DNA from: Firmicutes bacterium UBA5227 | GTDB taxonomy: Bacteria; Bacillota; Clostridia; Tissierellales; Sedimentibacteraceae | Length of the DNA: 34,979 bases | Direction: 5' to 3' | Assembly (NCBI GenBank): GCA_002409285.1 | Contig: DHUT01000010.1 | Location: 39,776 to 74,754 of the forward strand | Shown: in pieces, positions 7,467 to 16,318 of the stretch | Position numbering within the stretch: position 1 is the stretch's first letter | Layout: the number at the start of each line of letters is the position of its first letter | Position numbers and translations under genes: made by a program | Notes under the pieces: model-generated | Databases searched by the model: none | What the model was told of the DNA's origin: nothing | Seen by the model: only the letters and a program-made list of their open reading frames with translations

Positions 7467-8819
7467 CTCCTCTTGCTCTATCAGAAGTTTCGCTACGTCA
7501 TCGACATTTCCTGCACCCATGGTAATTATGGTGTCTCCCTTCTGGGCAAGGGATTTGACTATGTCTGCCGCCGCCTGAAATGACTCTGCATAATATCCGT
7601 ACTTATTCAAGTCTTTCATTTTATCGATAATATCCTTTGAATGAATCTCTCCGGTGTCCTTTTCACGCGCCGGGTATATATCCAACAGTATTGCTTCGTC
7701 CGTGTTTGTCAGAGCTTCTGCAAATTCATTCAGAAGTTTTTTGGTTCTTGTGAAGGTATGCGGCTGGAATACCGTTATAATTTTTCCTGAAGTATGAGAT
7801 TTTGCAGCCTTTAGTGTTGCCTTCATTTCTGACGGATGGTGAGCATAATCGTCAATTAAAGATGCACCATTAAAATCTCCCTTGTATTCGTATCTTCTAT
7901 GAGTGCCCTTAAAATCCCATAGCCCGGTTTTAATTGTTCCGGAGTCTATGCCGAGATTTAAAGCAGCTGCAGCAGCGGCAACAGAATTTAGCAGATTATG
8001 CTCCCCGAATACTTTCAGGCTTATGGTTTCAACTCTTTGACCTTTATGCATCAAGGTATAGGAGGTAACAGGTATAAGGCTTATATTTTCGGGATAGTAA
8101 TCCGCACTGCTATCTTCTCCGAATGTTACAACGTTGCACTTAATATCGCTGAAAATCGGTTCGTGCTTTTTATTGACTATTAGGTGTCCTGTTTGAGGAA
8201 TTTTTTCTGCATAATCAATAAAGGCACTCTCAATGTCCGCTAAGTCTTTATAATAATCCAGGTGATCTTCATCTATATTCAATATTATTTCCATTGTGGG
8301 GTTGAATTTTAAGAAGTTTCGTTTATACTCACATGCTTCCGTAAGCATTATGTCATATGAGCCTCGAAGCAGGTTTCCCCCCATGGAGTCCATTTCTCCT
8401 CCCAGAAAAATTGTGGGGTTCATATCTGTTTCTATTAGTATTGAGGCAACCATTCCGGTTGTTGTGGTCTTTCCGTGAGTTCCGGAAACACAAACGGAAT
8501 GTTTATATTTTTTCATCAGCAATCCTAAAAATTCCGCTCTGTCCATTATGTTTATGCCTAATTCCCGTGCTCTTAAAAGTTCGGGATTGTCGTTCGAAAT
8601 GGCGGAAGTGTATACAACCAAATCAATGTCCTTGGTTATGTGATCTTTTTCGTGGCCTATGTATATTTTTGCACCAAGAGATTCAAGCCGTTCTGTTATG
8701 TGGGATGGATTCCTGTCAGAGCCGGTTACACTGACACCTTCATCAATCATTATTTCTGCCAATGCACTCATGTTTATTCCGCCTATACCGATAAAATATA
8801 TATGATTAAATTCTTGCAT
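7446..8819 (-). CDS. murC: UDP-N-acetylmuramate--L-alanine ligase
   Basis: This 457-residue Mur ligase adds L-alanine to UDP-N-acetylmuramic acid with ATP, the first peptide step of peptidoglycan precursor synthesis in the cytoplasm. The N-terminal UDP-binding fold has the MurC signature YFIGIGGINMSALAEI; the ATP loop is GTHGKTTTTGM (about residues 114-124). Further family motifs are LTEACEYKRNFL, NIDEDHLDYY and IDDYAHHPSEM, the last typical of MurC. Length is normal. ATG 8819 follows AAGGAG. It is transcribed alone from its own promoter, converging with ispA, rather than within a dcw cluster. Confidence 0.96.
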   Translation of the reverse strand: MQEFNHIYFIGIGGINMSALAEIMIDEGVSVTGSDRNPSHITERLESLGAKIYIGHEKDHITKDIDLVVYTSAISNDNPELLRARELGINIMDRAEFLGLLMKKYKHSVCVSGTHGKTTTTGMVASILIETDMNPTIFLGGEMDSMGGNLLRGSYDIMLTEACEYKRNFLKFNPTMEIILNIDEDHLDYYKDLADIESAFIDYAEKIPQTGHLIVNKKHEPIFSDIKCNVVTFGEDSSADYYPENISLIPVTSYTLMHKGQRVETISLKVFGEHNLLNSVAAAAAALNLGIDSGTIKTGLWDFKGTHRRYEYKGDFNGASLIDDYAHHPSEMKATLKAAKSHTSGKIITVFQPHTFTRTKKLLNEFAEALTNTDEAILLDIYPAREKDTGEIHSKDIIDKMKDLNKYGYYAESFQAAADIVKSLAQKGDTIITMGAGNVDDVAKLLIEQEEGAAVIS

Positions 8820-8925
8820 GTTTTTCTCCTTGAAGATTTTTTATATATTCATATTATTCATTAACCAAACAATTAGCACCTATCAAAGTAATTATTTATA
8901 TGTCTTGTACTAAACAAACCACAAC

Positions 8926-8954
8926 ATTATAACATACAAGAACATATTATTCAA
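8926..8954 (-). promoter_or_regulatory. Promoter of murC
   Basis: On the minus strand TTGAAT, a 17-base spacer ending in TGT, and TATAAT (8931-8926) predict a start near 8919, about 100 bases before ATG 8819. The rest of the murC-tsaE gap (8955-9130) is AT-rich and I see no gene or clear structure in it. Confidence 0.7.
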
Positions 8955-9130
8955 CAATTTTTGCGTATGTTACACTTCTCCGGAAGACATATTCGGTGAA
9001 TGTAATTGTACCATTGATTTTTATCCTATTTTATCGTTTAAAACAATATGCGGCGATAACAAAAAAATCACTCTAAAATACACGATAAAATAAATGTTGC
9101 AAAAAAATCCTAATACGAAGTTTTTCAAAC

Positions 9131-9159
9131 TTGTTAATCAACAACTGAAATGCTATAAT
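9131..9159 (+). promoter_or_regulatory. Promoter of the tsaE-tsaB-rimI operon
   Basis: TTGTTA, a 17-base spacer and TATAAT with an extended TGC just before it lie about 70 bases before the tsaE start. Confidence 0.75.
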
Positions 9160-9226
9160 AAAAAAAGTGAGCTGAATATCACGTGATTTTTATTTAAGAT
9201 GTTAAATATAATATAAAGGAAACAAT

Positions 9227-9697
9227 ATGAAATTAACAGTTAATAATTTAAAGGATACAGAAAACATAGGAAAAATTATAAGCCGGTGCCTGGAAAAAGG
9301 AACAGTAATCTGCCTGGATGGGGATCTGGGTGTTGGGAAGACGGCTCTTACACAGTTCATAGCCCGAGGGTTTGGTATAGATGAATACATAACAAGTCCA
9401 ACCTTTACCATTATAAAGGAATACGAAGGCAGACGTCCATTTTATCATATGGACGTTTACAGAATCGATTCGGAAGATGACATGTATGATTTGGGATATG
9501 ATGAATATATTTATTCTGAAGGTGTAACAGTAATTGAATGGTCCCATAAAATTAACGGTATACTTCCTGATGAAAGAATTAATATTGAAATACAAAGGCT
9601 TGATGATACCAGACGCATAATGGATGTTGACGGTAAGGGAAAAGCCTATGACAGGCTGGCGAAGGAGTTGAAAGATTATGAAAGTACTTGCAATTGA
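9227..9697 (+). CDS. tsaE: tRNA threonylcarbamoyladenosine biosynthesis ATPase TsaE
   Basis: This 156-residue P-loop ATPase belongs to the bacterial TsaB-TsaD-TsaE complex that makes t6A37 on tRNAs reading ANN codons. Walker A is GDLGVGKT (about residues 32-39), followed by the family motifs SPTFTIIKEYEG and HMDVYRI, and VIEWSHKI near the C-terminus. ATG 9227 has AAGG upstream. Its end overlaps the tsaB start by 20 bases, which indicates coupling to its partner. tsaD is not in the window and must lie elsewhere. Confidence 0.94.
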   Translation: MKLTVNNLKDTENIGKIISRCLEKGTVICLDGDLGVGKTALTQFIARGFGIDEYITSPTFTIIKEYEGRRPFYHMDVYRIDSEDDMYDLGYDEYIYSEGVTVIEWSHKINGILPDERINIEIQRLDDTRRIMDVDGKGKAYDRLAKELKDYESTCN

Positions 9698-10367
9698 ATC
9701 AGCATCTGTTACAGCTTCCTGCGCAGTAGCTGCTGACGGAAATTTATTAGGAGAATATACTCTGAATCATAAAAAAACACATTCGGAAAAGCTCATGCCG
9801 TTAATTGAAGAATTAATGGAGGAATTGGAGCTGAAAATACATGATATAGATGTTATTGCAATTTCTGAAGGACCCGGCTCATATACAGGCTTAAGAATCG
9901 GAGCCGCAATAGCGAAAAGCTTGGCTTTTGCAGCTAAGATACCTATAGCAGGCGTGCCAACAACAAAATCTCTTGCAGGTAACATACTTGATACCGATAA
10001 ACTGATAGTGCCGGTTATGGATGCCAAGGCAGGAAGAATTTATACCGGTATTTACAGATGGAGTCATGGTACACTGAGCGAAGTAATGAAACAGTTTCCA
10101 TGCAATATTAACGAGTTGATTGATATATTGAATGATTATGAGGATACTATAGTTTTTAACGGGGATGGTTCGGTCAGCTACAAAAATGTTTTCGAACAAA
10201 AAATAAACAGAACAGCGTATTTTGCTCCCGGAAACTTTAATTATTTATGCGCTTCAACATTGGCGTCATTAGGTTATGAAATGGCATTAAATGGTGAATT
10301 GGTTAATGCGTCTGATTTCAAGCCTCAGTATCTGAGACTGTCCCAAGCTGAACGCAATAGGGTGTAA
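9678..10367 (+). CDS. tsaB: tRNA threonylcarbamoyladenosine biosynthesis protein TsaB
   Basis: This 229-residue member of the ASKHA fold is the inactive paralogue of TsaD and the scaffold of the t6A complex. It shows the diagnostic start MKVLAIESAS, NHKKTHSEKLMPLI and the motif SEGPGSYTGLRIG at about residues 66-78. Like other TsaB proteins it lacks the metal-binding histidine pair of TsaD. GGAG lies just before ATG 9678 inside tsaE. The length is normal for TsaB. It is followed closely by rimI, a common neighbour in Firmicutes. Confidence 0.95.
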   Translation: MKVLAIESASVTASCAVAADGNLLGEYTLNHKKTHSEKLMPLIEELMEELELKIHDIDVIAISEGPGSYTGLRIGAAIAKSLAFAAKIPIAGVPTTKSLAGNILDTDKLIVPVMDAKAGRIYTGIYRWSHGTLSEVMKQFPCNINELIDILNDYEDTIVFNGDGSVSYKNVFEQKINRTAYFAPGNFNYLCASTLASLGYEMALNGELVNASDFKPQYLRLSQAERNRV

Positions 10368-10376
10368 GGAGGGTAT

Positions 10377-10814
10377 ATGGTAGTAGTCAGAAGCATGGGT
10401 TATGATGATATAGATCAAATAATGGAAATTGAAAGAATTTGTTTTTCATTACCTTGGTCTAAAGATTCTCTTGAAAAGGAGCTTCAAAATGAACTGGCAT
10501 ATTATCAATGTGCTGAAGAAAACGGCAAAATAATCGGATACATGGGTATGTGGAGGATATTGGATGAATGTCATATTACAAATGTTGCCGTCCTGCCTGA
10601 TTACAGGCAGAGGGGGGCAGCGAGCATGTTAATAAATAAAATGATTGAAATATGCAAATGTTCAGAAATTCAGTCGATGACTCTTGAAGTCAGGGAGTCT
10701 AATTATCCGGCAATAAATTTGTATGAAAAATTTGGATTTGTATCTGCAGGCAAAAGACCAAATTATTATTTAAAGCCTGTGGAGGACGCAATCATTATGT
10801 GGAAAAAAATTTAG
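10377..10814 (+). CDS. rimI: Ribosomal-protein-alanine N-acetyltransferase RimI
   Basis: This 145-residue GNAT enzyme transfers acetyl from acetyl-CoA to the N-terminal alanine of ribosomal protein S18 in the best-studied case. The start region CFSLPWSKDSL and the acetyl-CoA loop VAVLPDYRQRGAA are typical of RimI, as is the C-terminal NLYEKFGFVSAGKRPNYY. AAGGAGGG precedes ATG 10377, nine bases after the tsaB stop, so it belongs to the same operon. Function is inferred from family and the conserved tsaB-rimI neighbourhood. Confidence 0.92.
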   Translation: MVVVRSMGYDDIDQIMEIERICFSLPWSKDSLEKELQNELAYYQCAEENGKIIGYMGMWRILDECHITNVAVLPDYRQRGAASMLINKMIEICKCSEIQSMTLEVRESNYPAINLYEKFGFVSAGKRPNYYLKPVEDAIIMWKKI

Positions 10815-10838
10815 TATTTTGAAGTACAAAGGAGAAAA

Positions 10839-11684
10839 ATGAAACGTAAGGGTAAAATTAAGATACATAGAATTATTATTTTGATAGTTGCATTGTTATT
10901 GTTATTATTTGGAGTTAAAATGTTAATCGAAGGTATTGTCAATAAAAATGAAAATCCTCCTGCCGAAGAGCCTTCAGGTTCAGAACCGGTAAAGGAGCCC
11001 GACGAAGAAATAACAGGACCCTCCGACACACAGGAAAATACCCTGGATGAGCCGGAAACACCCGGAGAAGAACCCAAAGGGGAAGATACTCCTGAGGATA
11101 TAGTGATAGTTGAAAATCCGGAAGCAATAGATGTATTGGTGAACAGAACATACAATCTCCCTGATACATATGTACCGGGCGACTTGGTTAAATTGACGGA
11201 CGTACCTACAGTACTGTCTAATCCGGAGGTTAATCAGATGAGGTCGGTTGCATATGAAGCTTTGAAACAATTATTCACGGCAGCCAAGGATGAAGCATCA
11301 TACGATTTATATGCCCGTTCCGGATACAGATCATATAACACTCAGGTGTCGCTGTATAGCTCCTATGTGACTAATCACGGACAGGCAGCTGCAGATACCT
11401 TCAGTGCAAAGCCCGGACAGAGTGAGCACCAGACAGGACTTGTAATGGATATTACATGTGAGGCGATGAATTTCCAGCTTGATGATACTTTCGGAGATAC
11501 TGATGAAGGTAAGTGGGTATCTGAAAATGCCCACAGATTTGGATTTATTGTAAGATATCCAAAAGGAAAGGAAGATATTACAGGCTATATGTATGAGCCC
11601 TGGCATTTAAGGTATCTTGGAGTTGAACTTGCAACGGAAGTATATGAATCAGGACTTACACTGGAAGAATATTTTGAGCAATAG
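10839..11684 (+). CDS. Membrane-anchored D-alanyl-D-alanine carboxypeptidase (M15B/VanY family)
   Basis: This 281-residue protein has a basic N-terminus and one transmembrane helix (about residues 12-33). A long Pro/Glu-rich, disordered linker (about 37-92) spans the wall. The C-terminal M15 zinc peptidase domain has SGYRS, the zinc motif SEHQTGLVMDI (His and Asp ligands) and EPWHLRYLG (catalytic Glu and zinc His). The family trims the terminal D-Ala from peptidoglycan stem peptides; this kind of chromosomal VanY-like enzyme is a housekeeping hydrolase and not by itself evidence of vancomycin resistance. AAGGAG precedes ATG 10839. It is the last gene of the tsaE operon by spacing (24 bases) and is followed by a terminator. 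Confidence 0.9.
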   Translation: MKRKGKIKIHRIIILIVALLLLLFGVKMLIEGIVNKNENPPAEEPSGSEPVKEPDEEITGPSDTQENTLDEPETPGEEPKGEDTPEDIVIVENPEAIDVLVNRTYNLPDTYVPGDLVKLTDVPTVLSNPEVNQMRSVAYEALKQLFTAAKDEASYDLYARSGYRSYNTQVSLYSSYVTNHGQAAADTFSAKPGQSEHQTGLVMDITCEAMNFQLDDTFGDTDEGKWVSENAHRFGFIVRYPKGKEDITGYMYEPWHLRYLGVELATEVYESGLTLEEYFEQ

Positions 11685-11697
11685 CAGCTGAACGCAG

Positions 11698-11722
11698 AAA
11701 AAAGGCACAAAGTGCCTTTTTT
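11698..11722. terminator. Bidirectional terminator between the carboxypeptidase gene and htpG
   Basis: An 11-bp perfect stem (11698-11708 with 712-722, loop AAA) has an A-run on the left and a T-run on the right. It can therefore end transcripts from both converging genes. Confidence 0.9.
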
Positions 11723-11737
11723 CATACAATTATTCGT

Positions 11738-13624
11738 CTATTGTTCAATGAGTTCGTATACATCATTTGCATACTGTACGGGGTCTTCAATCGGGAGCCC
11801 TTCGATAAGGAGTGCCTGATTATAGAGTACCATTGATAATATCTTTAATTTATCCTTATCATTTTCATAAGCATTTTTTATTTTTTCGAACATTTTATGC
11901 TCAACATTAATTTCAAGTATTTTTTCTGCGTGTACTTCATTGCCCATATTGTCAGGCATTGCCTTCAGTACCTTTTCCATTTCTATTGACAATTCGCCTT
12001 CCGTAGCAAGGCATACGGGATGAGTTTTTAGTCTGCCGGAAGCCCTTACTTCTTTAACCCTGCCATTTAGTGATTCTTTCATAAAATTAAAGATGTCTTT
12101 GTTTTCTTCCGATTCTGATTCATCTTTTTTTTCATTTTCCTGATTTAAGTCCAAATCGGCACTTGAAACGCTTTTGAACTCTTTTTCCTTGTAATTCATC
12201 AGAACTTTGATTGCAAATTCATCAATTTCATCGGTAAAATAAAGAATTTCATATCCCTTTTCCGAAACGAGCTCTGTTTGAGGAAGTTTGGCAATATTAT
12301 TTACATTTTCACCTGTTGCATAATAGATGTATTTCTGGTCTTCCTTCATGCGGGATACATATTCATCAAGGGTTACAAGCTGTTTCTCTGTTGATGAATA
12401 GAACATCACAAGATCCTGTAGAGTTTCCTTATTTGAGCCCCATTCACTGTATAATCCAAATTTTAATGTCCTGCCAAAATTATTAAAGAAAGTAACATAG
12501 TTTTCTCTTTCATCCTTGAGCATAGCAAGAAGTTCTGCTTTTATTTTCTCTTTTATTTTCTTCGCTATAAACTGAAGCTGTCTGTCATGCTGCAATATTT
12601 CCCTGGAGATGTTCAGCGATAAGTCTGCCGAATCAACCAGACCCTGAACGAATCCGAAATAATCAGGAAGAAGGTCGCCGCATTTATTCATTATTAACAC
12701 GCCGTTTGAATAAAGCTCCAGACCCTTTTCAAATTCTTTAGTATAAAAGTCGAAAGGAGCTTTTGAAGGTATGTACAATATTGCATTGTAACTTGCAACA
12801 CCCTCTACGCTTACATGAATATATTTTAGCGGTTTTTCATAACCAAAGTGTTTTTCCATATAGAAGTTTTCATAATCAGAAGGTTGCAGCTCACTTTTAT
12901 TTTTTCTCCAGATAGGAACCATGCTGTTTAATACTTCATCTTCAAAGTAATCTTCATATTCATCTTCGGTACCTTCTTTTTTCTTCCTTTTCTTCATCAT
13001 CATTTTAATAGGGTATTTAATGAAATTGGAATATTTCTTAACCAGGTTTTTAATGCTGTACGGATCAAGGAATTCATCATAATCCTCATCTTCTGTATTT
13101 TCCTTGATTTTTAATATTATGTCTGTTCCCACACTATCCTTTTCACAGACAGATACAGTATAGCCGTCAGCACCGGAGGATTCCCATTTGTAGGCCTCTT
13201 CAGATCCAAAAGCTTTGGTTATTACGGTAACTTTTTCGGCAACCATAAATGCAGAATAAAAACCAACACCAAACTGACCTATAATATCAATGTCATCCTT
13301 AGAATCCATATTTGACTTAAAATCAAACGAGCCGCTTTTTGCGATTGTTCCTAAATTCGAGTCAAGTTCTTCCCTGTTCATTCCTATACCTGTATCAGAT
13401 ACCTTCAGGATTCTTTCATCTTCATCAACAGAGATTCTTATGTAAAAATCGTCCTTGTTAAATTCAATGCTGTTGTCGGTCAAGGATTTATAGTAGCTTT
13501 TATCAATAGCGTCACTTGCATTAGATATAAGTTCTCTTAAAAATATTTCCTTGTGGGTGTAAATTGAGTTAATCATTAAATCCATAAGTCTTTTTGACTC
13601 TGATTTAAATTGTTTTTTTGCCAT
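11738..13624 (-). CDS. htpG: Molecular chaperone HtpG (Hsp90)
   Basis: This 628-residue protein is a complete bacterial Hsp90. The N-terminal GHKL ATPase domain shows LRELISNASDAIDK, DTGIGM and GQFGVGFYSAFMVA; the middle domain carries SLNISREILQ with the catalytic arginine. It is a cytosolic ATP-driven chaperone dimer. Two strongly charged Glu/Lys stretches (about residues 205-225 and 490-505) resemble the linkers seen in other Hsp90s. It is transcribed alone. The promoter has a perfect CIRCE element, so it should be repressed by HrcA and induced by heat, unlike B. subtilis htpG. Confidence 0.97.
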   Translation of the reverse strand: MAKKQFKSESKRLMDLMINSIYTHKEIFLRELISNASDAIDKSYYKSLTDNSIEFNKDDFYIRISVDEDERILKVSDTGIGMNREELDSNLGTIAKSGSFDFKSNMDSKDDIDIIGQFGVGFYSAFMVAEKVTVITKAFGSEEAYKWESSGADGYTVSVCEKDSVGTDIILKIKENTEDEDYDEFLDPYSIKNLVKKYSNFIKYPIKMMMKKRKKKEGTEDEYEDYFEDEVLNSMVPIWRKNKSELQPSDYENFYMEKHFGYEKPLKYIHVSVEGVASYNAILYIPSKAPFDFYTKEFEKGLELYSNGVLIMNKCGDLLPDYFGFVQGLVDSADLSLNISREILQHDRQLQFIAKKIKEKIKAELLAMLKDERENYVTFFNNFGRTLKFGLYSEWGSNKETLQDLVMFYSSTEKQLVTLDEYVSRMKEDQKYIYYATGENVNNIAKLPQTELVSEKGYEILYFTDEIDEFAIKVLMNYKEKEFKSVSSADLDLNQENEKKDESESEENKDIFNFMKESLNGRVKEVRASGRLKTHPVCLATEGELSIEMEKVLKAMPDNMGNEVHAEKILEINVEHKMFEKIKNAYENDKDKLKILSMVLYNQALLIEGLPIEDPVQYANDVYELIEQ

Positions 13625-13701
13625 AGTTAATTTCCTTTCTATAATATATTTATCGCTTGTTACTAAACTTATTGTTTCAAGCGTTCATGAACATAAATCT
13701 G

Positions 13702-13728
13702 TTAGCACTCTTAAGCAATGAGTGCTAA
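13702..13728. promoter_or_regulatory. CIRCE operator (HrcA site) of htpG
   Basis: TTAGCACTC, nine bases, GAGTGCTAA is an exact match to the CIRCE consensus. It begins within a few bases of the predicted htpG transcription start, the classical position for HrcA repression. Confidence 0.96.
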
Positions 13729-13737
13729 CCACAATAT

Positions 13738-13765
13738 ATTTTATCAAATCATATATATTTGTCAA
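13738..13765 (-). promoter_or_regulatory. Promoter of htpG
   Basis: On the minus strand TTGACA (13765-13760), a 16-base spacer ending in TGA, and TAAAAT (13743-13738) lie directly upstream of the CIRCE element. The predicted start is near 13731. Confidence 0.8.
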
Positions 13766-13817
13766 TAGATAAACATAAAAATTATGAAATATAGTTGCCG
13801 GGTAAATCATAAATATA

Positions 13818-13846
13818 TTGACAATAATTATATAACATAATATACT
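13818..13846 (+). promoter_or_regulatory. Promoter of the carboxyltransferase operon
   Basis: TTGACA, exactly 17 bases and TATACT form a near-perfect SigA promoter. The leader to TTG 14045 would be about 190 bases with no convincing ORF. A second candidate, TTGACT-N17-TATTTT at 13970-13998, would give a short leader. Confidence 0.75.
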
Positions 13847-14044
13847 TTGAATATCAAAATAATAAAGTGTACAGCTTGAGACTACAAATAAGGTCACAGA
13901 TTAATTTAGCATATTAATATTAATATGATTGATAAATTACTTTATTAAATGTTTTAAAGTGAATAAATGTTGACTTTGTTATGGAAATTTATTATTTTAT
14001 ATATATTGGATATTATATATGTAAATATTAGCAGGAGGTTTAAA

Positions 14045-15592
14045 TTGCCAAACGAAAAATTGAACGAGCTCAGAGAAAAAACTGAAAAAGTTATGCTGGG
14101 CGGAGGGCAGAAGGCAATAGACAAGCAGCATGAAAACGGCAAATTCACAGCCAGAGAAAGAATATTGATGCTGCTTGACGAAAAAAGCTTTGTAGAAATA
14201 GATGCCTTTGCAGAACACAGATGTGTTAACTTCGGAATGGAAAAGAAGAAAGCACCGGGTGAAGGTGTTGTAACCGGATATGGTACAATCGACGGCAGGT
14301 TAGTATACATATTTGCACAGGACTTTACTGTCATAGGCGGGTCTCTGGGAGAAGTGCATGCCGCAAAAATTGTTAAGGTGCAGGAAATGGCATTGAAGGT
14401 AGGTGCTCCGTTAATTGGCATAAACGATTCAGGCGGTGCCAGAATACAGGAAGGAGTAGATGCACTTTCAGGATATGGGAAAATATTTTACAATAACACG
14501 ATTGCTTCGGGAGTGATACCGCAAATATCGGTAATATTGGGACCGTGTGCAGGAGGAGCGGTTTATTCTCCGGCATTGACAGATTTTATATTTATGGTGC
14601 AAAACACAAGTAAAATGTTTATTACAGGTCCGGATGTTATTAAGACAGTAACAGGAGAAGTGGTATCAGGAGAAAAGCTTGGTGGTGCCATGACCCACAA
14701 CTCTATAAGCGGTGTCGCACATTTTGTTGATGATTCGGAAGAGGAATGTATGAATCACATAAGGAGACTGTTAAGCTTTTTGCCGCAAAATAATTTGGAG
14801 ACAGTGCCTGTTAGGGAAGTTCACGACGACTTAAATAGAACAGATGAAACGTTGAACAGTATAATTCCTGATAATCCCAACAAGGCGTACGATATGAAAG
14901 ATATTATTTATTCGCTCTCCGACGACAAGGAGTTCCTTGAATACCAGCCTTATTATGCCATGAACATAATGACCGGATTCATGAGGTTAAATGGAAGAAG
15001 TGTTGGGGTGATAGCAAGCCAGCCGAAGGTTCTTGCGGGGTGCCTTGATATAAATGCTTCAGACAAGGCGGCAAGATTCATCAGAACCTGTGATGCATAC
15101 AATATTCCCCTTCTTACATTGATGGATGTACCCGGATTTTTGCCCGGAACAAATCAGGAATACGGAGGAATAATAAGACATGGCGCAAAGATGCTTTATG
15201 CCTATTCAGAAGCAACAGTTCCAAAGGTAACAGTTATTACGAGAAAAGCATATGGCGGCTCTTACATAGCAATGTGCAATAAAGAACTGGGAGCAGATGT
15301 TGTACTTGCATGGCCAACAGCAGAAATTGCAGTAATGGGACCTGATGGCGCCGCAAACATAATCTTCAAAAAAGAAATAGAAGTTTCTGAAGATAAAAAC
15401 GAGAAACGCAAAGAGAAAATAGAGGAATACAGAGATACGGTGGCTAATCCTTATACTGCCGCAGCAAGGGGATATGTAGATGCGGTAATAGAACCTTCGG
15501 AAACCAGAAAAAGAATAATCAGTTCATTTGACATGTTGACGGGTAAAAGAGTGCTAAGACCTGAAAAGAAACATGGAAATATTCCTCTATAA
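14045..15592 (+). CDS. mmdA: Acyl-CoA carboxyltransferase / methylmalonyl-CoA decarboxylase alpha subunit
   Basis: This 515-residue protein moves a carboxyl group between an acyl-CoA such as methylmalonyl- or propionyl-CoA and biotin on a carrier protein. The two crotonase-like halves are present: ARERILMLLDEKSF and GVVTGYGTIDGR in the first, GGARIQEGVDALSGYG and GPCAGGAVYSPALTDF as oxyanion and CoA elements, and DVPGFLPGTNQEYGGIIRHG and KAYGGSYIAM in the second. The start is TTG 14045, with AGGAGG at ideal distance and the family-typical sequence PNEKLNELREK; an upstream ATG at 13967 would add an AT-rich hydrophobic stretch not seen in the family. Neighbours encode an OadG-tail-like subunit and the biotin carrier, which points to the decarboxylase complex. 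Propionyl-CoA carboxylase cannot be excluded. Confidence 0.88.
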   Translation: MPNEKLNELREKTEKVMLGGGQKAIDKQHENGKFTARERILMLLDEKSFVEIDAFAEHRCVNFGMEKKKAPGEGVVTGYGTIDGRLVYIFAQDFTVIGGSLGEVHAAKIVKVQEMALKVGAPLIGINDSGGARIQEGVDALSGYGKIFYNNTIASGVIPQISVILGPCAGGAVYSPALTDFIFMVQNTSKMFITGPDVIKTVTGEVVSGEKLGGAMTHNSISGVAHFVDDSEEECMNHIRRLLSFLPQNNLETVPVREVHDDLNRTDETLNSIIPDNPNKAYDMKDIIYSLSDDKEFLEYQPYYAMNIMTGFMRLNGRSVGVIASQPKVLAGCLDINASDKAARFIRTCDAYNIPLLTLMDVPGFLPGTNQEYGGIIRHGAKMLYAYSEATVPKVTVITRKAYGGSYIAMCNKELGADVVLAWPTAEIAVMGPDGAANIIFKKEIEVSEDKNEKRKEKIEEYRDTVANPYTAAARGYVDAVIEPSETRKRIISSFDMLTGKRVLRPEKKHGNIPL

Positions 15593-15602
15593 GGAGGCAA
15601 TA

Positions 15603-15878
15603 ATGGGTTTATTAAGTAATTTATTTAAAAGAAAAGAAAATGAATCAACTATAATAGGAAATCAGATTAATAGAGAAAATGAAGATGAAATTACTGCGGT
15701 AATCGCTGCTGCTCTGGCAATGATGGATGAAGAAGAAGAGACAGTAGCGGCTATAACGGCAGCAATTGCATGTATGCTGGGTAAAAACACAGATGAATTT
15801 ATAGTGAGAAATATTACAAGAACTTCCGAATTAGACTCCATATGGGCACTGAGCGGAAGAATGAAGTTAATGAGATAA
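15603..15878 (+). CDS. Small OadG-tail-like subunit of the decarboxylase (delta/epsilon type)
   Basis: This 91-residue protein resembles the cytoplasmic C-terminal part of OadG/MmdD subunits. Two alanine-rich helices, ITAVIAAALAMM and VAAITAAIACML, are followed by the family-like ending IWALSGRMKLM. The usual N-terminal membrane helix is missing; residues 1-12 are instead a short amphipathic GLLSNLFKRKE segment. This is close in design to the epsilon subunit of Veillonella methylmalonyl-CoA decarboxylase, which is a soluble tail homologue. In that complex such subunits hold the carboxyltransferase to the rest. ATG 15603 has AAGGAGG and lies 10 bases after mmdA. The assignment rests on motif likeness and position. 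Confidence 0.7.
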   Translation: MGLLSNLFKRKENESTIIGNQINRENEDEITAVIAAALAMMDEEEETVAAITAAIACMLGKNTDEFIVRNITRTSELDSIWALSGRMKLMR

Positions 15879-15889
15879 CGGAGGAAAAA

Positions 15890-16303
15890 ATGAAAAAATT
15901 TAATGTAACAGTAAACGGAAAAGCATATGCGGTAGAAGTGGAAGAGGTAGGAGGGTTTACATATCAGCCTGTACAACAGGAAGCTCCTATACAACAGGCA
16001 GCAGTAACAGCACAAACCCAGGCTGCGCCGGAACCGTCCAAGACAAGTGCGCCTGCACCTGCTCCAAAGGCTCCTTCAGGACCTGTGTCCGGGGAAACAA
16101 TCTCTGCTCCAATGCCCGGAACGATATTGGATATCAGAGTTACAGAGGGACAATCAATAAAAGCCGGAGATATTTTAGTTATTCTTGAGGCTATGAAAAT
16201 GGAAAATGAAATTGTATCTCCCAAGGATGGAATTGTAAACGGAATTCACACTTCCAAAGGTGCTACCGTAAGTACCGGAGATGCCATGGTAACAATAGGG
16301 TAA
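15890..16303 (+). CDS. mmdC: Biotin carboxyl carrier protein of acyl-CoA decarboxylase (gamma subunit)
   Basis: This 137-residue protein has an N-terminal strand-rich segment (FNVTVNGKAYAVEVEEVGG), an Ala/Pro-rich flexible linker (about residues 30-65) and a C-terminal biotinyl domain (about 66-137). The biotinylation site is EAMKMENE, with the lysine of AMKM as the biotin carrier. The domain also shows APMPGTI and the ending GATVSTGDAMVTIG. It shuttles carboxyl groups from the carboxyltransferase to the next partner. GGAGG precedes ATG 15890. It is the last gene of the operon; the expected membrane beta subunit does not follow. Confidence 0.93.
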   Translation: MKKFNVTVNGKAYAVEVEEVGGFTYQPVQQEAPIQQAAVTAQTQAAPEPSKTSAPAPAPKAPSGPVSGETISAPMPGTILDIRVTEGQSIKAGDILVILEAMKMENEIVSPKDGIVNGIHTSKGATVSTGDAMVTIG

Positions 16304-16318
16304 AAATTAAATTTTCTT

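Noticed and set aside
10839..11684. Vancomycin resistance gene (vanY)
   Set aside because: The M15B domain alone is common in chromosomes, and no van regulator or ligase is near it.
13967..14044. N-terminal extension of the carboxyltransferase from ATG 13967
   Set aside because: The extension is AT-rich and hydrophobic, unlike the family, and AGGAGG points to TTG 14045.
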